Assembly (NCBI RefSeq): GCF_038396635.1
Contig: NZ_CP121687.1
Coordinates: 1,054,001-1,118,000 of the forward strand
Reading direction: 5' to 3'
DNA length: 64,000 bases
DNA from: Defluviitalea saccharophila
GTDB taxonomy: Bacteria > Bacillota > Clostridia > Lachnospirales > Defluviitaleaceae
Below the pieces are notes generated by a model. It was not told where the DNA came from, searched no databases, and saw only the letters and a program-made list of their open reading frames with translations. Below, one piece after another: positions 40,318 to 49,337 of this stretch. Position 1 is the first letter of the stretch. Every line of letters begins with the position of its first letter. The position numbers were made by a program, and so were the translations under genes.

Positions 40318-40336
40318 ACTCTTCAAATTGAAGAGT
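40318..40336 (-). terminator. Terminator of the C39-like gene
   Basis: ACTCTTC/GAAGAGT stem with a 5-nt loop overlapping the stop codon, followed on the minus strand by TAATTTTTATT. Confidence 0.6.
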
Positions 40337-41229
40337 CATTTTTTAATATAAGTAATCGCCTGCCTGCCCATCTGCACCCAAGCCTTACTAAAATCTTTTA
40401 TTGGTACTTTTTGATTTGCTTTAGTTTTTAAGGGATTATTGATATAAACATAGTCTTTATCATATCCAGTTAAGAGAACAGAATGCTCTTTCATCGTAAT
40501 ACGAATTGGACCGTATCGGGTATACCATACCTGAAAGTAATTATCACCTAATTCTTTAAAACTGCCATTGGTGATCACCCATACAGGGGTCCCGGCATTA
40601 ATAAAATATAATACATCGTTCCACTGGCATCCTGTCAAATCGATCACTCTTCCAGGCAAATATTTTTCCGCTAATGCCTTAATCGGTTTATGGTATACGC
40701 CATAGCCTTTGTTTTTAAAACTATAAATATCTCCTACAAAGCCTACATTAGGATGCCCATAATATATCTTTCCATTCTCTTCTCTATAGGGCGTTGTATC
40801 TTTTTTTATTTCTTTTGCAAGAGTCATTTTATTGACTTTTGCCCCTGCGTGTCTAAGCATCATCGCAAGACTGGTCACTTCACAACCTCTCGCTAATTCC
40901 GGCATTTGAGAAATCATAGGTACTTTTAAAATCACACGGGGTCTAAGTTTAGCGGAATTCGTCCAAACAAGTGTTTTGTTATTATAATAATATATAGAAA
41001 TATTTTTATATTTCCTGGCAAAACTAACAGCTTCGGTGAAAGTCGTAAAAGAATCTAAATACTTTTTTTGCTGACATACGGCAAAAGGTCTTTCCTTACT
41101 CCAAAGCTGCTGTGTGTTATTGACCGGAACTTTATTATCCTCTTCTTTAATATTGTATAATGTAAAAACAAATAAAAAAATCACAAGAAATGCCAGGCCT
41201 ATTTTAATGCTCCTCTTCATTTCTTTCAT
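40336..41229 (-). CDS. Membrane-anchored C39-like (YvpB-type) peptidase
   Basis: 297 residues. A single N-terminal membrane segment (IGLAFLVIFLFVFTLYNI) leaves the rest outside. The catalytic domain begins at about 103 with VPMISQMPELARGCEVTSLAMMLRHAG, which holds the Gln and nucleophile Cys of the papain-like C39_2 family. The His lies in KEHSVLLTGYDKDYVYINNP, with Asn as third residue. The segment before it (ERPFAVCQQKKYLDSFTTFTEAVSFARKY) is typical of YvpB relatives. Substrate unknown; likely cell-wall or surface processing. The ATG at 41220 is another possible start. Confidence 0.83.
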   Translation of the reverse strand: MKEMKRSIKIGLAFLVIFLFVFTLYNIKEEDNKVPVNNTQQLWSKERPFAVCQQKKYLDSFTTFTEAVSFARKYKNISIYYYNNKTLVWTNSAKLRPRVILKVPMISQMPELARGCEVTSLAMMLRHAGAKVNKMTLAKEIKKDTTPYREENGKIYYGHPNVGFVGDIYSFKNKGYGVYHKPIKALAEKYLPGRVIDLTGCQWNDVLYFINAGTPVWVITNGSFKELGDNYFQVWYTRYGPIRITMKEHSVLLTGYDKDYVYINNPLKTKANQKVPIKDFSKAWVQMGRQAITYIKK

Positions 41230-41273
41230 CCCTATTTTATTCGTTGATACATTATACTTTTTAAGTTCCGATT

Positions 41274-41915
41274 TTATTCTTCGGAACCTGTTTCTTCTAA
41301 AGATGACCCTTCTTTTTCAGGCATATATTTAACTAAAATCTTTTCAATAAAATAAGCAGCTGAAATTGCATAAAGACTTACCGCTACAAATATAAAAATA
41401 GATGCTACCCAGGTTATAAAAAGGGTTGCCACGAATAGCAATATGCATATGATGGTTGTGAGCAAATGTCTATTGGCTACAAAAAAAGCCATTTTTATTG
41501 CCCCAGCAATGGTCAGATAAAATCTGGACAAAAGAGGGAATATATAAATACTTATAAAAATCATCTGCAGCAAAATAGCATACTGAAACACCACCAGTGC
41601 TTTACCCATGCTTCCGAATAAATGAGAGCTGTTTAAATTAAACCGAGCGATGGAAAAAACAATAAGCATAAGGAGCCAAATAATTGTAGATTGCCTGAAA
41701 TTCAATTTAAAGCTTTTCCAAAAATCTCTCCATATATACCCGTCTTCATTTCTTATTTTTTTCCCAAGAACATAAAAAAGTGCTGTCGTAGATGCACCTA
41801 CTGTAAAAATAGGAATACTAAAAATAAACCATAAAAGATTTAAAGCGATCATATCAAAAGCAAAGGTTCCAAAACGATTAAAAGGTCCGTCTAAATCAAA
41901 AAATCCTTTAAACAT
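41274..41915 (-). CDS. DUF624 / YesL-like membrane protein
   Basis: 213 residues with about five or six membrane segments. The start MFKGFFDLDGPFNRFGTFAFDMIALNLLWFIFSIPIFTVGASTTALFYV is the hallmark of the YesL family. The function is not established; many relatives lie beside carbohydrate uptake genes, but none is adjacent here. The ATG at 41915 has GGAGGAAACTACT before it; the longer reading from 41957 is less likely. The C-terminal tail is acidic and cytoplasmic. Confidence 0.87.
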   Translation of the reverse strand: MFKGFFDLDGPFNRFGTFAFDMIALNLLWFIFSIPIFTVGASTTALFYVLGKKIRNEDGYIWRDFWKSFKLNFRQSTIIWLLMLIVFSIARFNLNSSHLFGSMGKALVVFQYAILLQMIFISIYIFPLLSRFYLTIAGAIKMAFFVANRHLLTTIICILLFVATLFITWVASIFIFVAVSLYAISAAYFIEKILVKYMPEKEGSSLEETGSEE

Positions 41916-41997
41916 AGTAGTTTCCTCCATAAAATCAACATTATGTCTTATCATCATATTAAAATATTAGATTGATTTGCAAACCGTTTTCTGCAAG

Positions 41998-44121
41998 CTA
42001 TAATCTGTTTACATTAATCAATTCTACTGCTCCGTTGCCATCGGGTTTAAACTGTACATCCGCCGTAGCTTTTTCATGGGTTTGAGGAAGAATAATGTTA
42101 ATCCCTTTTATTTTCTTATTCTTTAGCAGTTCCTTAACCATCTTTGAGGTAATGGCTTGTCCATATTGTTCCAGACTATTCTTCCAAAGGGTAAATTTAC
42201 ACCCTGCATTCCATTCGCTGCAATAGAATGCCCTTGTATTTTCTTTGATATCCCCTTTATTACATAAAGGGCATTTCCCCAGTACTCCTGATTTTTTAGT
42301 CGTTTTCTTTTTGGCTTCCGCAGGAAAAGCAATGGGATGGTCTAATTTTGAGGACTCCTCAACAATGAAATAAACATATCTGATGATGCTTTGCATAAAT
42401 TTTTTAGGATCCATCTTGCTTTTTACGATGGATGAAAGCCCCTTTTCCCATTTGCCTGTGGTTTCTGGAGACTTTAGTTCCTGTGGGACAATCTCAATTA
42501 ATTTCATTCCCTTTTCTGTAGGGTAAAGTGCCTTTCCTTTTCTAATCACATACCCGACTTGAATAAGCCTCTCTATAATAGAAGCTCTTGTTGCAGGAGT
42601 TCCAAGTCCGCTGTCCTTGAGTTGCTCTTTTAACTCCTCATCTTCTACCAGTCGTCCGGCATTCTCCATGGCAGATAATAAAGTGGCCTCCGTATAAGGT
42701 TTTGGGGGAGAGGTCTTTTTCTTTTCGGTTTTTACATCCATAACTGTGACCGGATCTTCCTTTTTTAAAACAGGCAGTTCCTGCTCTTCTTCGTTCTTTT
42801 TGGCATCATTTTTATAAAACAGCATCCATCCTAATTGGGAAACCATTTTACCCTTGGTAATAAAATGTTCATTTTCTATTTCCGTAATGACTTTTGTGAT
42901 GGTATATTCATAATCGGGATAAAACACAGCAAAAAATCGTTTGACAATTAAACCATAAATTTTCTTTTCATCCTCTGTCAGCCTTTCCAGCTTGGGAAGC
43001 GAATCCGTTGGAATAATGGCATAATGGTCCGTTACCTTACTGTCGTCAACAATTCTTTTGGATATAGGAAGGTCTCCCCTATCTAAAATCGGTTGAACGA
43101 ATCTGCTGTATACAGGAATATTTAATTTATGAAGCGTACTCTTTAAAACAGGTATCATATCCGTACTGACATAACGGCTGTCGGTTCTTGGGTAGGTGAT
43201 CATCTTTCGCTTTTCATATAAATCTTGGGCAATGGATAAGGTCTTGCTGGCAGAAAATCCAAACATTTTGTTTCCGTCTCTTTGAAGCTCCGTTAAATCA
43301 TATAAAAGAGGCGGAGCCTGTTTTTTCTTTTCTTGGGATAGATCCTTAATGATCCCACTCTTACCCTTTACTTTATCTGCGATTTTTAAAGCTTTTTCTT
43401 CTTCAAAAATTTTCGTTTCATTGTTCTTTAAATCAATCCAGGTCCCCTTAAATCCATTAAAATCTGCTTTTACTTCCCAGTAGTCCTTTGGAACAAATTC
43501 ATCAATTTCCTTTTGCCTTTGCACCAAAATGCTTAAGGTTGGAGTCTGCACCCTGCCGATAGATAAAAGGACATTGTACCTGATACTAAAGGCACGGCTT
43601 GCATTCATACCCACCAGCCAATCTGCCTCCGAACGGCATTTTGCAGAATGATAAAGGGCATCATATTCTTCGCCTGGCTTTAAGGTTTCAAAACCTTTCT
43701 TTATTGCAGAATCGGTCATACTGGAAATCCAAAGCCTTTTAAAAGGCTTTTTGCATTTAACCGCTTCATAAATATATCTAAAAATCAGTTCCCCTTCTCT
43801 TCCGCTGTCCGTCGCACAGATAAGATAATCTATTTCTTTAGAATTCATAAGTTTTTTTAAAATATCAAACTGCTTTTTGGTTTTCCTCTCCGGCTTGGTT
43901 TTCATTTGTTCCGGAATAATCGGAAGGGTTTCATAGGACCATCGTTTATATTTCACATCATATTCTTCCGGTGTTAAAAGTCTAACCAGATGGCCTATCG
44001 CCCAGGTTACTATATACTTTTCTCCTATAAGGCAGCCCTCACCTTTTTCTTTGCATTCTAAAACCTTGGCAATGTCTTTGCCTACAGAGGGCTTTTCCGC
44101 AATAACTAAAATCTTTCCCAT
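41998..44121 (-). CDS. topB: DNA topoisomerase III (type IA)
   Basis: About 707 residues. The Toprim domain is at the N-terminus (ILVIAEKPSVGKDIAKVL, then ICATDSGREGELIFRYIY). The nucleophilic tyrosine lies in MITYPRTDSRYVSTDM, and LSIGRVQTPTLSILV and TLLSAMENAGRL follow the TopB pattern. At the end is one zinc-finger-like CPLCNKG...FYCSEWNAGC repeat. The enzyme relaxes and decatenates DNA. The ATG at 44121 is preferred because AAAGGATGAATTCA gives better spacing than the ATG three codons earlier. Confidence 0.94.
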   Translation of the reverse strand: MGKILVIAEKPSVGKDIAKVLECKEKGEGCLIGEKYIVTWAIGHLVRLLTPEEYDVKYKRWSYETLPIIPEQMKTKPERKTKKQFDILKKLMNSKEIDYLICATDSGREGELIFRYIYEAVKCKKPFKRLWISSMTDSAIKKGFETLKPGEEYDALYHSAKCRSEADWLVGMNASRAFSIRYNVLLSIGRVQTPTLSILVQRQKEIDEFVPKDYWEVKADFNGFKGTWIDLKNNETKIFEEEKALKIADKVKGKSGIIKDLSQEKKKQAPPLLYDLTELQRDGNKMFGFSASKTLSIAQDLYEKRKMITYPRTDSRYVSTDMIPVLKSTLHKLNIPVYSRFVQPILDRGDLPISKRIVDDSKVTDHYAIIPTDSLPKLERLTEDEKKIYGLIVKRFFAVFYPDYEYTITKVITEIENEHFITKGKMVSQLGWMLFYKNDAKKNEEEQELPVLKKEDPVTVMDVKTEKKKTSPPKPYTEATLLSAMENAGRLVEDEELKEQLKDSGLGTPATRASIIERLIQVGYVIRKGKALYPTEKGMKLIEIVPQELKSPETTGKWEKGLSSIVKSKMDPKKFMQSIIRYVYFIVEESSKLDHPIAFPAEAKKKTTKKSGVLGKCPLCNKGDIKENTRAFYCSEWNAGCKFTLWKNSLEQYGQAITSKMVKELLKNKKIKGINIILPQTHEKATADVQFKPDGNGAVELINVNRL

Positions 44122-44180
44122 TGAATTCATCCTTTAAAGATTACTTTTATCTTATTTTATCATAAGAATGACAAGAATGC

Positions 44181-44219
44181 GACTACGTCGCACTTTTGAA
44201 CTTAGAAAGTTTGGTCTCC
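44181..44219 (-). repeat. Dispersed repeat, copy B (partial)
   Basis: GACTACGTCGCACTTTTGAA followed by a TAGAAAGTTTGGTCTCC stretch. It shares the GACT..G.CGCACT..TGAA block with copies C and D, and the AGAAAGTTTGGTC half-palindrome with copy A. It lies directly downstream of a minus-strand terminator, like the other copies. Confidence 0.65.
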
Positions 44220-44232
44220 ATAAAAAGATAAA

Positions 44233-44263
44233 GTCCTCTTGCCGTTATCTTCGGCAAGAGGAC
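44233..44263 (-). terminator. Terminator of the flavodiiron gene
   Basis: A 12-bp perfect stem GTCCTCTTGCCG/CGGCAAGAGGAC followed on the minus strand by TTTATCTTTTT. Confidence 0.88.
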
Positions 44264-44279
44264 TGATCATATAGTCTTA

Positions 44280-45506
44280 TTAGTGGGTTAATACTTGTTC
44301 TCCAAAAATCTTTCCAGCTTCTTGAGCAATGTTTAAACCTGCTTCATTGGAGAATTTTATTCTAAGAGGAAAGGCTGGGCTATCTATTCCTCTATTGAGG
44401 ATGAGATATTTTTGGGTAACTACAGTGAATCCGGAATCATTTAGATAATTTTCAATATGGGTAATGCCTTCTCCGCTCCAGCCAAAAGAACCGAAGGCGG
44501 CTGCGAATTTTCCGCTTGCATCCACATCTTTTAGAGCTTGAAGCAATTCTTCAACATTGCCTACCATATCTCCATATTTTGTTGAACTTCCAATTAAAAC
44601 ACCATCGGAGATTTTAATTCTATCTAAAACTTCATCTAAGTTTGAATTCTTTAAGTTAAATACATAGGGCTCAATACCAACTTCCTTAAGGCCTTCCGCT
44701 AATTTACCTGCAATTTTGCTCGTATTGCCTGTCATTGTTGAGAAGACAATCGTTACCTTCTTTGAACTTGCAGAATCTCCTAAGCTGCTCATTTCATCGT
44801 ACATTCTGATAAAATCATTTACATTTTCTCTTAATATATAGCCATGGGATGGAGCAATGATCTCAATCTCCAAGTTACTGATTTTCTTTAGCATATCACG
44901 GACATATGGTCTGTGGGGTGCCATAATGAGTTGATAATAAACTTTGAAATCTTCAATATACTCCCCTTGAGCCAAGTCATTAAAGAGTTCCGTATTTGCT
45001 ATATGGGTACTGAAGATATCGCAGGGGAATAAAGCTTTGTCTTCAATGCTGTAAGTAACCATTGTTTCTTCCGTATGAAGATAAGGGGTTTCAAAAAATT
45101 GAAGGGTTTTTCCGCCTATGTCTAATTTGTCTCCGTCATGAACAATAACAAATTCACGATTATGAAGCTTAAACATATCTTTTAAAAGTTCGCTGCCTAT
45201 TTGTGTTGCAACAATTTTTGCATTCTTTGCTCTGGCTGCCAACGCTGGAAGTGCTCCTGCATGATCCGGCTCAACATGGTTAATAACGATATATTCAATG
45301 GTATTCAAGTCAATATGTTCACTTAGGCGATCCACATATTCTTTTGCAAAAGCAATGTCTACCGTATCGATTACCGTTGGCTTTTCAGTTGTTAAAAGAT
45401 AGCTGTTGTAGGTTGTCCCTCTCTCAAGAATCAGTCTATGAAACGGTACTTTTCTATCGTCATTTTTACCTACCCAAAATACATTATCAGTTATTTTATT
45501 CATCAT
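44280..45506 (-). CDS. fprA: Flavodiiron protein (FprA-type NO/O2 reductase)
   Basis: 408 residues. The N-terminal metallo-beta-lactamase-like domain holds the diiron ligands His77, Glu79, Asp81, His82 (NHVEPDHAG), His144, Asp163 (FPCDIFS) and His221 (PSHGYI). The C-terminal flavodoxin domain starts near 250, with FMN loop STMTGNT (256-262). Such proteins reduce oxygen to water or nitric oxide to nitrous oxide in anaerobes, taking electrons from rubredoxin, which is not encoded nearby. The promoter carries the same operator and spacing as hcp, which favours a role in NO or oxygen defence. Confidence 0.95.
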   Translation of the reverse strand: MMNKITDNVFWVGKNDDRKVPFHRLILERGTTYNSYLLTTEKPTVIDTVDIAFAKEYVDRLSEHIDLNTIEYIVINHVEPDHAGALPALAARAKNAKIVATQIGSELLKDMFKLHNREFVIVHDGDKLDIGGKTLQFFETPYLHTEETMVTYSIEDKALFPCDIFSTHIANTELFNDLAQGEYIEDFKVYYQLIMAPHRPYVRDMLKKISNLEIEIIAPSHGYILRENVNDFIRMYDEMSSLGDSASSKKVTIVFSTMTGNTSKIAGKLAEGLKEVGIEPYVFNLKNSNLDEVLDRIKISDGVLIGSSTKYGDMVGNVEELLQALKDVDASGKFAAAFGSFGWSGEGITHIENYLNDSGFTVVTQKYLILNRGIDSPAFPLRIKFSNEAGLNIAQEAGKIFGEQVLTH

Positions 45507-45585
45507 ATATATCCCTCCATAAATTTTTTACTTATTTTAAATGAGATGAACTTCTGAAGTTTGTGCGTTCCTCTCTGATGGTTCA

Positions 45586-45628
45586 ATGATACTATATTTA
45601 TGGAGAGAAAACTGTGACTCGACTCATG
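45586..45628 (-). promoter_or_regulatory. CRP-type operator and promoter of the flavodiiron gene
   Basis: Minus strand: CATGAGTCGAGTCACA (45613-45628), 21 bp, TATCAT (45586-45591). One half-site (TGTGA) is perfect and the other (TCATG) is weaker. The spacing to the -10 is identical to that at hcp. Confidence 0.65.
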
Positions 45629-45666
45629 ATTTTACAAAAAAATAAGAGTATTTTTAAAAAAACAAA

Positions 45667-45686
45667 AACTGGTTTATAAACCAGTT
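45667..45686 (-). terminator. Terminator of the chemoreceptor gene
   Basis: A 20-bp palindrome aactggtttataaaccagtt, followed on the minus strand by TTTGTTTTTTT. It includes the stop codon. Confidence 0.85.
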
Positions 45687-46624
45687 CCCACAATCTCTTT
45701 CATCTCTTTTAATTGATTTTGCAAGTGTTCATCTACTATGCTCGCTCTTTCAACGTGATTGATTAATTGATCATGCATATCCATCAATAAGTCTCCAGAG
45801 ATTTTTGTTTGGCGCAATATATCATTGGAGTATTTTCTTTGGGTTTGAATACTTTTATCAACATCATAGACTTTTAACTGCATTTGTTGAAAACCATTCT
45901 CCATGTCGGTTACTTTTTCATTGACCACTTGGCTCATTTGAATGCCTTTTCCAATAGTTTCTTCATTCTTTTTATTTTTTTCTAAAGTTGCCATGATATC
46001 ATACTGTATATTTTTAATAAGGGCCTCTATATTTTTTGCACTATTGGAAGTCTCTTCTGATAGTTTTTTTACTTCATTGGCTACGACAGCAAACCCTCTT
46101 CCGGATTCCCCGGCCCGAGCTGCTTCTATGGCTGCATTGAGTGCCAATAAATTGGTTTGGCTCGCAATATTTCTTATGGCTTTGTTAATCATATTGATTT
46201 CATTTGACCTTTTTTCTAATTCCATCATTTTCATTGAAAGTTCTTGTGAACCTTTTTCAAGGTATGTAATGATTTTATACAGTTTATCAGCAGCTAATTT
46301 TCCTTCTTTTGCTTTGTCAACGGATTCCCTTGATATGCTCGATAACATCTCGCTCACTTCAGATAATTCTATTATATTTTGATCGGACTGTTCAATAACC
46401 AAATTGACTTCATTGACAGACTTATTGATCTCCTCAGCCAAATTGGCTAATTCCCCATGCTGAACATTAACATTTTCTTGTTTTTCTATTGCATGAACTA
46501 TTTGATTGTATAATTTATTTACTACACTTTTTATGTCAACATCATTGGATGGCTGCTCATCGTTTGCTTTAACTTCCTTAACTTCCTGCATTACTATATC
46601 TTTTTTTCTTCTAAAAAACATCAC
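45674..46624 (-). CDS. Soluble methyl-accepting chemotaxis protein
   Basis: A 316-residue protein without membrane segments. Almost all of it is coiled coil. The conserved signalling tip reads [54 protein letters not shown] (near 165-218), which binds CheA and CheW. The N-terminal 45 residues are charged and show no ligand domain, so what it senses is unclear; it may act with a partner. A possible CRP-type site with the 21-bp spacing lies upstream, which would connect it to the redox regulon. No other chemotaxis gene is in the window. Confidence 0.9.
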   Translation of the reverse strand: MMFFRRKKDIVMQEVKEVKANDEQPSNDVDIKSVVNKLYNQIVHAIEKQENVNVQHGELANLAEEINKSVNEVNLVIEQSDQNIIELSEVSEMLSSISRESVDKAKEGKLAADKLYKIITYLEKGSQELSMKMMELEKRSNEINMINKAIRNIASQTNLLALNAAIEAARAGESGRGFAVVANEVKKLSEETSNSAKNIEALIKNIQYDIMATLEKNKKNEETIGKGIQMSQVVNEKVTDMENGFQQMQLKVYDVDKSIQTQRKYSNDILRQTKISGDLLMDMHDQLINHVERASIVDEHLQNQLKEMKEIVGTGL

Positions 46625-46686
46625 ACTCTCTCCTTATCTATATTTTATCTATAGGAATATTTTTAAGTATCAAGAAAGCAATTTAA

Positions 46687-46713
46687 AAAGGATGCTTATT
46701 ATTAGCATCCTTT
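46687..46713 (-). terminator. Terminator of the FMN-binding protein gene
   Basis: A 10-bp perfect stem AAAGGATGCT/AGCATCCTTT followed on the minus strand by TTTTTAAATTG. Confidence 0.85.
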
Positions 46714-46756
46714 ATACTACTAAAAAGAAATTTTTAAAACTATGATTCGAATCACA
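46714..46756 (-). promoter_or_regulatory. CRP-type site with a weak -10 facing the chemoreceptor gene
   Basis: TGTGATTCGAATCATA (46741-46756), part of an 18-bp near-perfect palindrome, is followed after 21 bp by TAGTAT (46714-46719). It lies between the stop of the upstream gene and that gene's terminator hairpin, so the start site would overlap the hairpin. The case is weaker than for hcp. Confidence 0.45.
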
Positions 46757-46758
46757 GT

Positions 46759-47259
46759 TTATCGTTTTGCCAATTCAAATATGTCTTCGTTTATTTGTAC
46801 TTGGTTCTCCTGAAGATCTAAGATCTGTTTTGTTCTGTCTCCATCTTCTAAGGAATCAAGATATACGATTTTTTGAGGAATAATTTTTATTACCTTTAAA
46901 CTCTTTCCTTCATGCTCCATCAAGAATGGTTCCGGACAGTATGCCTTGGCTTCTTCAAAAATTTCCGGCACTTCCATATTGGTCGTTGCTTTGCCAAAGA
47001 CCTGTACTCCTTTTATTTTTCTGTAGTTGATATACTCGGTGTTAACCAGCAGACAAACATTGGGATTGGTTGTAATCGCATCAAATTTTTCTCCCCCTGC
47101 AGAAAGTATAAATACACTAAGATCTTTTCCCATGAAATACTGTACCGGACTGCTTCTTGGAACATTGTCTTTACAGGTTGCAAGGGATGCAGACCTATGT
47201 TCCAGCATAAAATCTTCAATACATTCTCTAAGTTCTTCCGAAGACATAGTTTTATTCAA
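46759..47259 (-). CDS. Pyridoxamine 5'-phosphate oxidase-like FMN-binding protein
   Basis: 166 residues with the split-barrel pattern of this superfamily: ASLATCKDNVPRSSPVQYFMGKDLSVFILSAGGEKFDAITTNPNVCLLVNTEYINYRKIKGVQVFGKATT. The Pro-Ser-Pro and Lys-Phe positions usually contact FMN or F420. The C-terminal LKVIKIIPQKIVYLDS strand is typical. Substrate is unknown; members reduce small electrophiles or bind flavin and heme. It is monocistronic, downstream of the ABC-F gene. Confidence 0.85.
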   Translation of the reverse strand: MNKTMSSEELRECIEDFMLEHRSASLATCKDNVPRSSPVQYFMGKDLSVFILSAGGEKFDAITTNPNVCLLVNTEYINYRKIKGVQVFGKATTNMEVPEIFEEAKAYCPEPFLMEHEGKSLKVIKIIPQKIVYLDSLEDGDRTKQILDLQENQVQINEDIFELAKR

Positions 47260-47344
47260 CTTATGGTCCTCCTTTATTCATGTTATTTCTTCATTAGTAT
47301 GCTGCATAGCCATAGATCTCATTCCTTTATTACAAGTAGAAGCT

Positions 47345-48994
47345 TTAAAGAAGTTTTTTAAGCTCTTTTAACCTGCTAAGTATTTCATAGTATTCTTTGT
47401 CTAATGCTTCTACATTATCTTTTTTAGAAGGCATGGACAATCTTCCAATGATTTCTGTAAGACGATTCTGAAGGATAAGAATTTGTTTTTGGGCTACTTC
47501 TTTCTCATTATTTTCACGTTTTAATTTCTTACGGGATAAATACTCTTTATAGGTTCCCTTAAACATATTGATTTTATGATCTTCTATCGTCATAATGCAA
47601 TTCGCAACAGAACCAACAAACCTTCTGTCATGGGAAACAAACAATATAGTTCTGTCATACTCTTTTAATGCATTTTCCACAACTTCAAGTGAATGGATAT
47701 CCATATAGTTCGTAGGTTCATCCAATATAAGAAGATTGATGTCCATTAATATTATTTTCGCAAAGGAAACTTTCACCCTTTCGCCTCCGCTTAGGACATT
47801 CACTTTTTTATAAACATCATCTCTTTTAAACAGCAGTCTTGCAAGAAGTGTCCTTGCAAAGTTCTCAGGATAAATGCTGCTTTCCATTACATTTTCTATA
47901 ATGCTTGAATGCTCATTTAAGATACTCATATCCTGGCTGAAATATCCTATTTTTGCTCCCTGAGCAATTTTAATAGGGTCTTCCCTGTCCATAATCATCT
48001 TAATTAAGGTAGTTTTGCCGCAGCCATTAGAACCTATTAAAGCTACTTTTTCATTATTATAAATACTAAACTCTGCATTCTGAAATATTATTTTATCTCC
48101 AAATGCCTTATGGATATTTTTTCCATTAATTATAATTTTATTGTGCAGTTTATTGTTATCCGATAAATCCAATTTGATGCTTTCTTGTTCTTTAGGCTTT
48201 TCCTTAACTTCTAAATGCTCTATTCTTTTTTCAACATTTTTGATTGCTCTTTCTAAGTTGGCTTTTGCTTTTTGGTTTCCCATCTTATGAAGTCTCGCCT
48301 CAGAATTACCCATTCTTTTCGGAGTTTTCCTGATACTTCTAACCTTTTGCTTGGTTTCAATGATTACTTCCTGAAGTCTCTTTTTTTCTTTAACATACTC
48401 CTCATATTCAAATTGAGCTCTTTCCACTTCCTGCTTCTTTTGAGCAACATAATCGCTAAAGTTTCCATTATACATTTTAATCTTACCGTGTTCTATCTCC
48501 AGGATTTTATTGCAGAGTTTGTCTAAAAAGTCTCTGTCATGGGAAATAAGAAGAAGAGCACCTTTATATTCTTCAAATCTTTTTTCCATCAGCTCAATGC
48601 CTTCCATATCCACATTGCTGGTAGGCTCGTCTGCGAATACTAAAACACTTTGAGTTTCCAAAGCCAAAGCAAGTTTAAACCTTGTTTTTTCCCCTCCGCT
48701 CATATAAGCATTCCATGAAGTTGGCACACCAAATTTTGAAGCCATCTCATCACTTATATGTTTGTAATCAGGATCATCCAGCTGCGAAATATAGGAGTAA
48801 TTTCCGTATAATTTAACCCAGCCTTCATCCGGCTCCAATTTTTTGCACAATATATTGATCAATGTCGTTTTCCCTGCTCCATTGACTCCTACAATACCAA
48901 TTCTATCTTCAGAATAAATATTTAATCCTTCAACATCCAGGATCAATCGATCACCAAAATACTTTTTTATATTTTTTGCTTCCAATAATAGCAT
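47345..48994 (-). CDS. ABC-F ATPase, antibiotic-resistance (ribosome protection) type
   Basis: 549 residues with two ABC domains and no membrane segment. The first has GVNGAGKTT (about 34-42), MSGGEKT and VFADEPTSNVD; the second has GSNGCGKTT, LSGGERVK and LILDEPTNYMD. The inter-domain linker contains RSIRKTPKRMGNSEARLHKMGNQKAKANLERAIKNVEKRIEHLE, the pattern of clostridial and VmlR/CplR-like factors that expel drugs from the peptidyl-transferase centre. The C-terminal helix (LDKEYYEILSRLKELKKLL) resembles that of VmlR. A long leader with a terminator that captures the ribosome binding site supports drug-induced attenuation. Likely drugs are lincosamides, pleuromutilins or streptogramin A (inference). 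Confidence 0.88.
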   Translation of the reverse strand: MLLLEAKNIKKYFGDRLILDVEGLNIYSEDRIGIVGVNGAGKTTLINILCKKLEPDEGWVKLYGNYSYISQLDDPDYKHISDEMASKFGVPTSWNAYMSGGEKTRFKLALALETQSVLVFADEPTSNVDMEGIELMEKRFEEYKGALLLISHDRDFLDKLCNKILEIEHGKIKMYNGNFSDYVAQKKQEVERAQFEYEEYVKEKKRLQEVIIETKQKVRSIRKTPKRMGNSEARLHKMGNQKAKANLERAIKNVEKRIEHLEVKEKPKEQESIKLDLSDNNKLHNKIIINGKNIHKAFGDKIIFQNAEFSIYNNEKVALIGSNGCGKTTLIKMIMDREDPIKIAQGAKIGYFSQDMSILNEHSSIIENVMESSIYPENFARTLLARLLFKRDDVYKKVNVLSGGERVKVSFAKIILMDINLLILDEPTNYMDIHSLEVVENALKEYDRTILFVSHDRRFVGSVANCIMTIEDHKINMFKGTYKEYLSRKKLKRENNEKEVAQKQILILQNRLTEIIGRLSMPSKKDNVEALDKEYYEILSRLKELKKLL

Positions 48995-49172
48995 AAAAAA
49001 ACCTCTCCTTTATGATTTGGAGAGGATAGTATTATAACTATTTAAACAAAATGACCCAATAAAATTCAAAAGTATAAAGGCATAGCATAACCATACCAAT
49101 AGATACGTCAGATCATAAGAATAAAATCCGTTTTATATTTAAAGGGTATCAACAGTTATAAAAATACTATCC
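48995..49172 (-). promoter_or_regulatory. Attenuator leader of the ABC-F gene
   Basis: On the minus strand CCTCTCC and GGAGAGG (49019-49025 and 49002-49008) form a hairpin followed by T7 and immediately by the ATG. The AGGAG ribosome binding site lies inside the hairpin. Upstream, GGATAGTATTTTTATAAC (49155-49172) can pair with GTTATAATACTATCC, which shares its last CC with the hairpin's 5' arm. This gives mutually exclusive structures. The rest of the 343-bp gap, up to 49337, has only tiny frames such as ATG-AGA-ATG-TAA. Confidence 0.75.
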
Positions 49173-49337
49173 ACTTCCAAATTTAATAAAATGCATGCAA
49201 ACAAAGCCTTTCATCAGACTTTATTCAGTTCGTCATTTTAAATAAATTAAAGCGGATTACATTCTCATTTCTGTTAATACCTTACCCTTTCATATAAAAT
49301 ATTTTTTGTTTAAAACCAATATCATTATATAAATATA

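Noticed and set aside
49240-49300. Tiny frames (ATG-AGA-ATG-TAA, ATG-AAA-GGG-TAA) as leader peptides of the ABC-F gene
   Set aside because: No convincing ribosome binding site in front; kept only as a possibility in the attenuator description.
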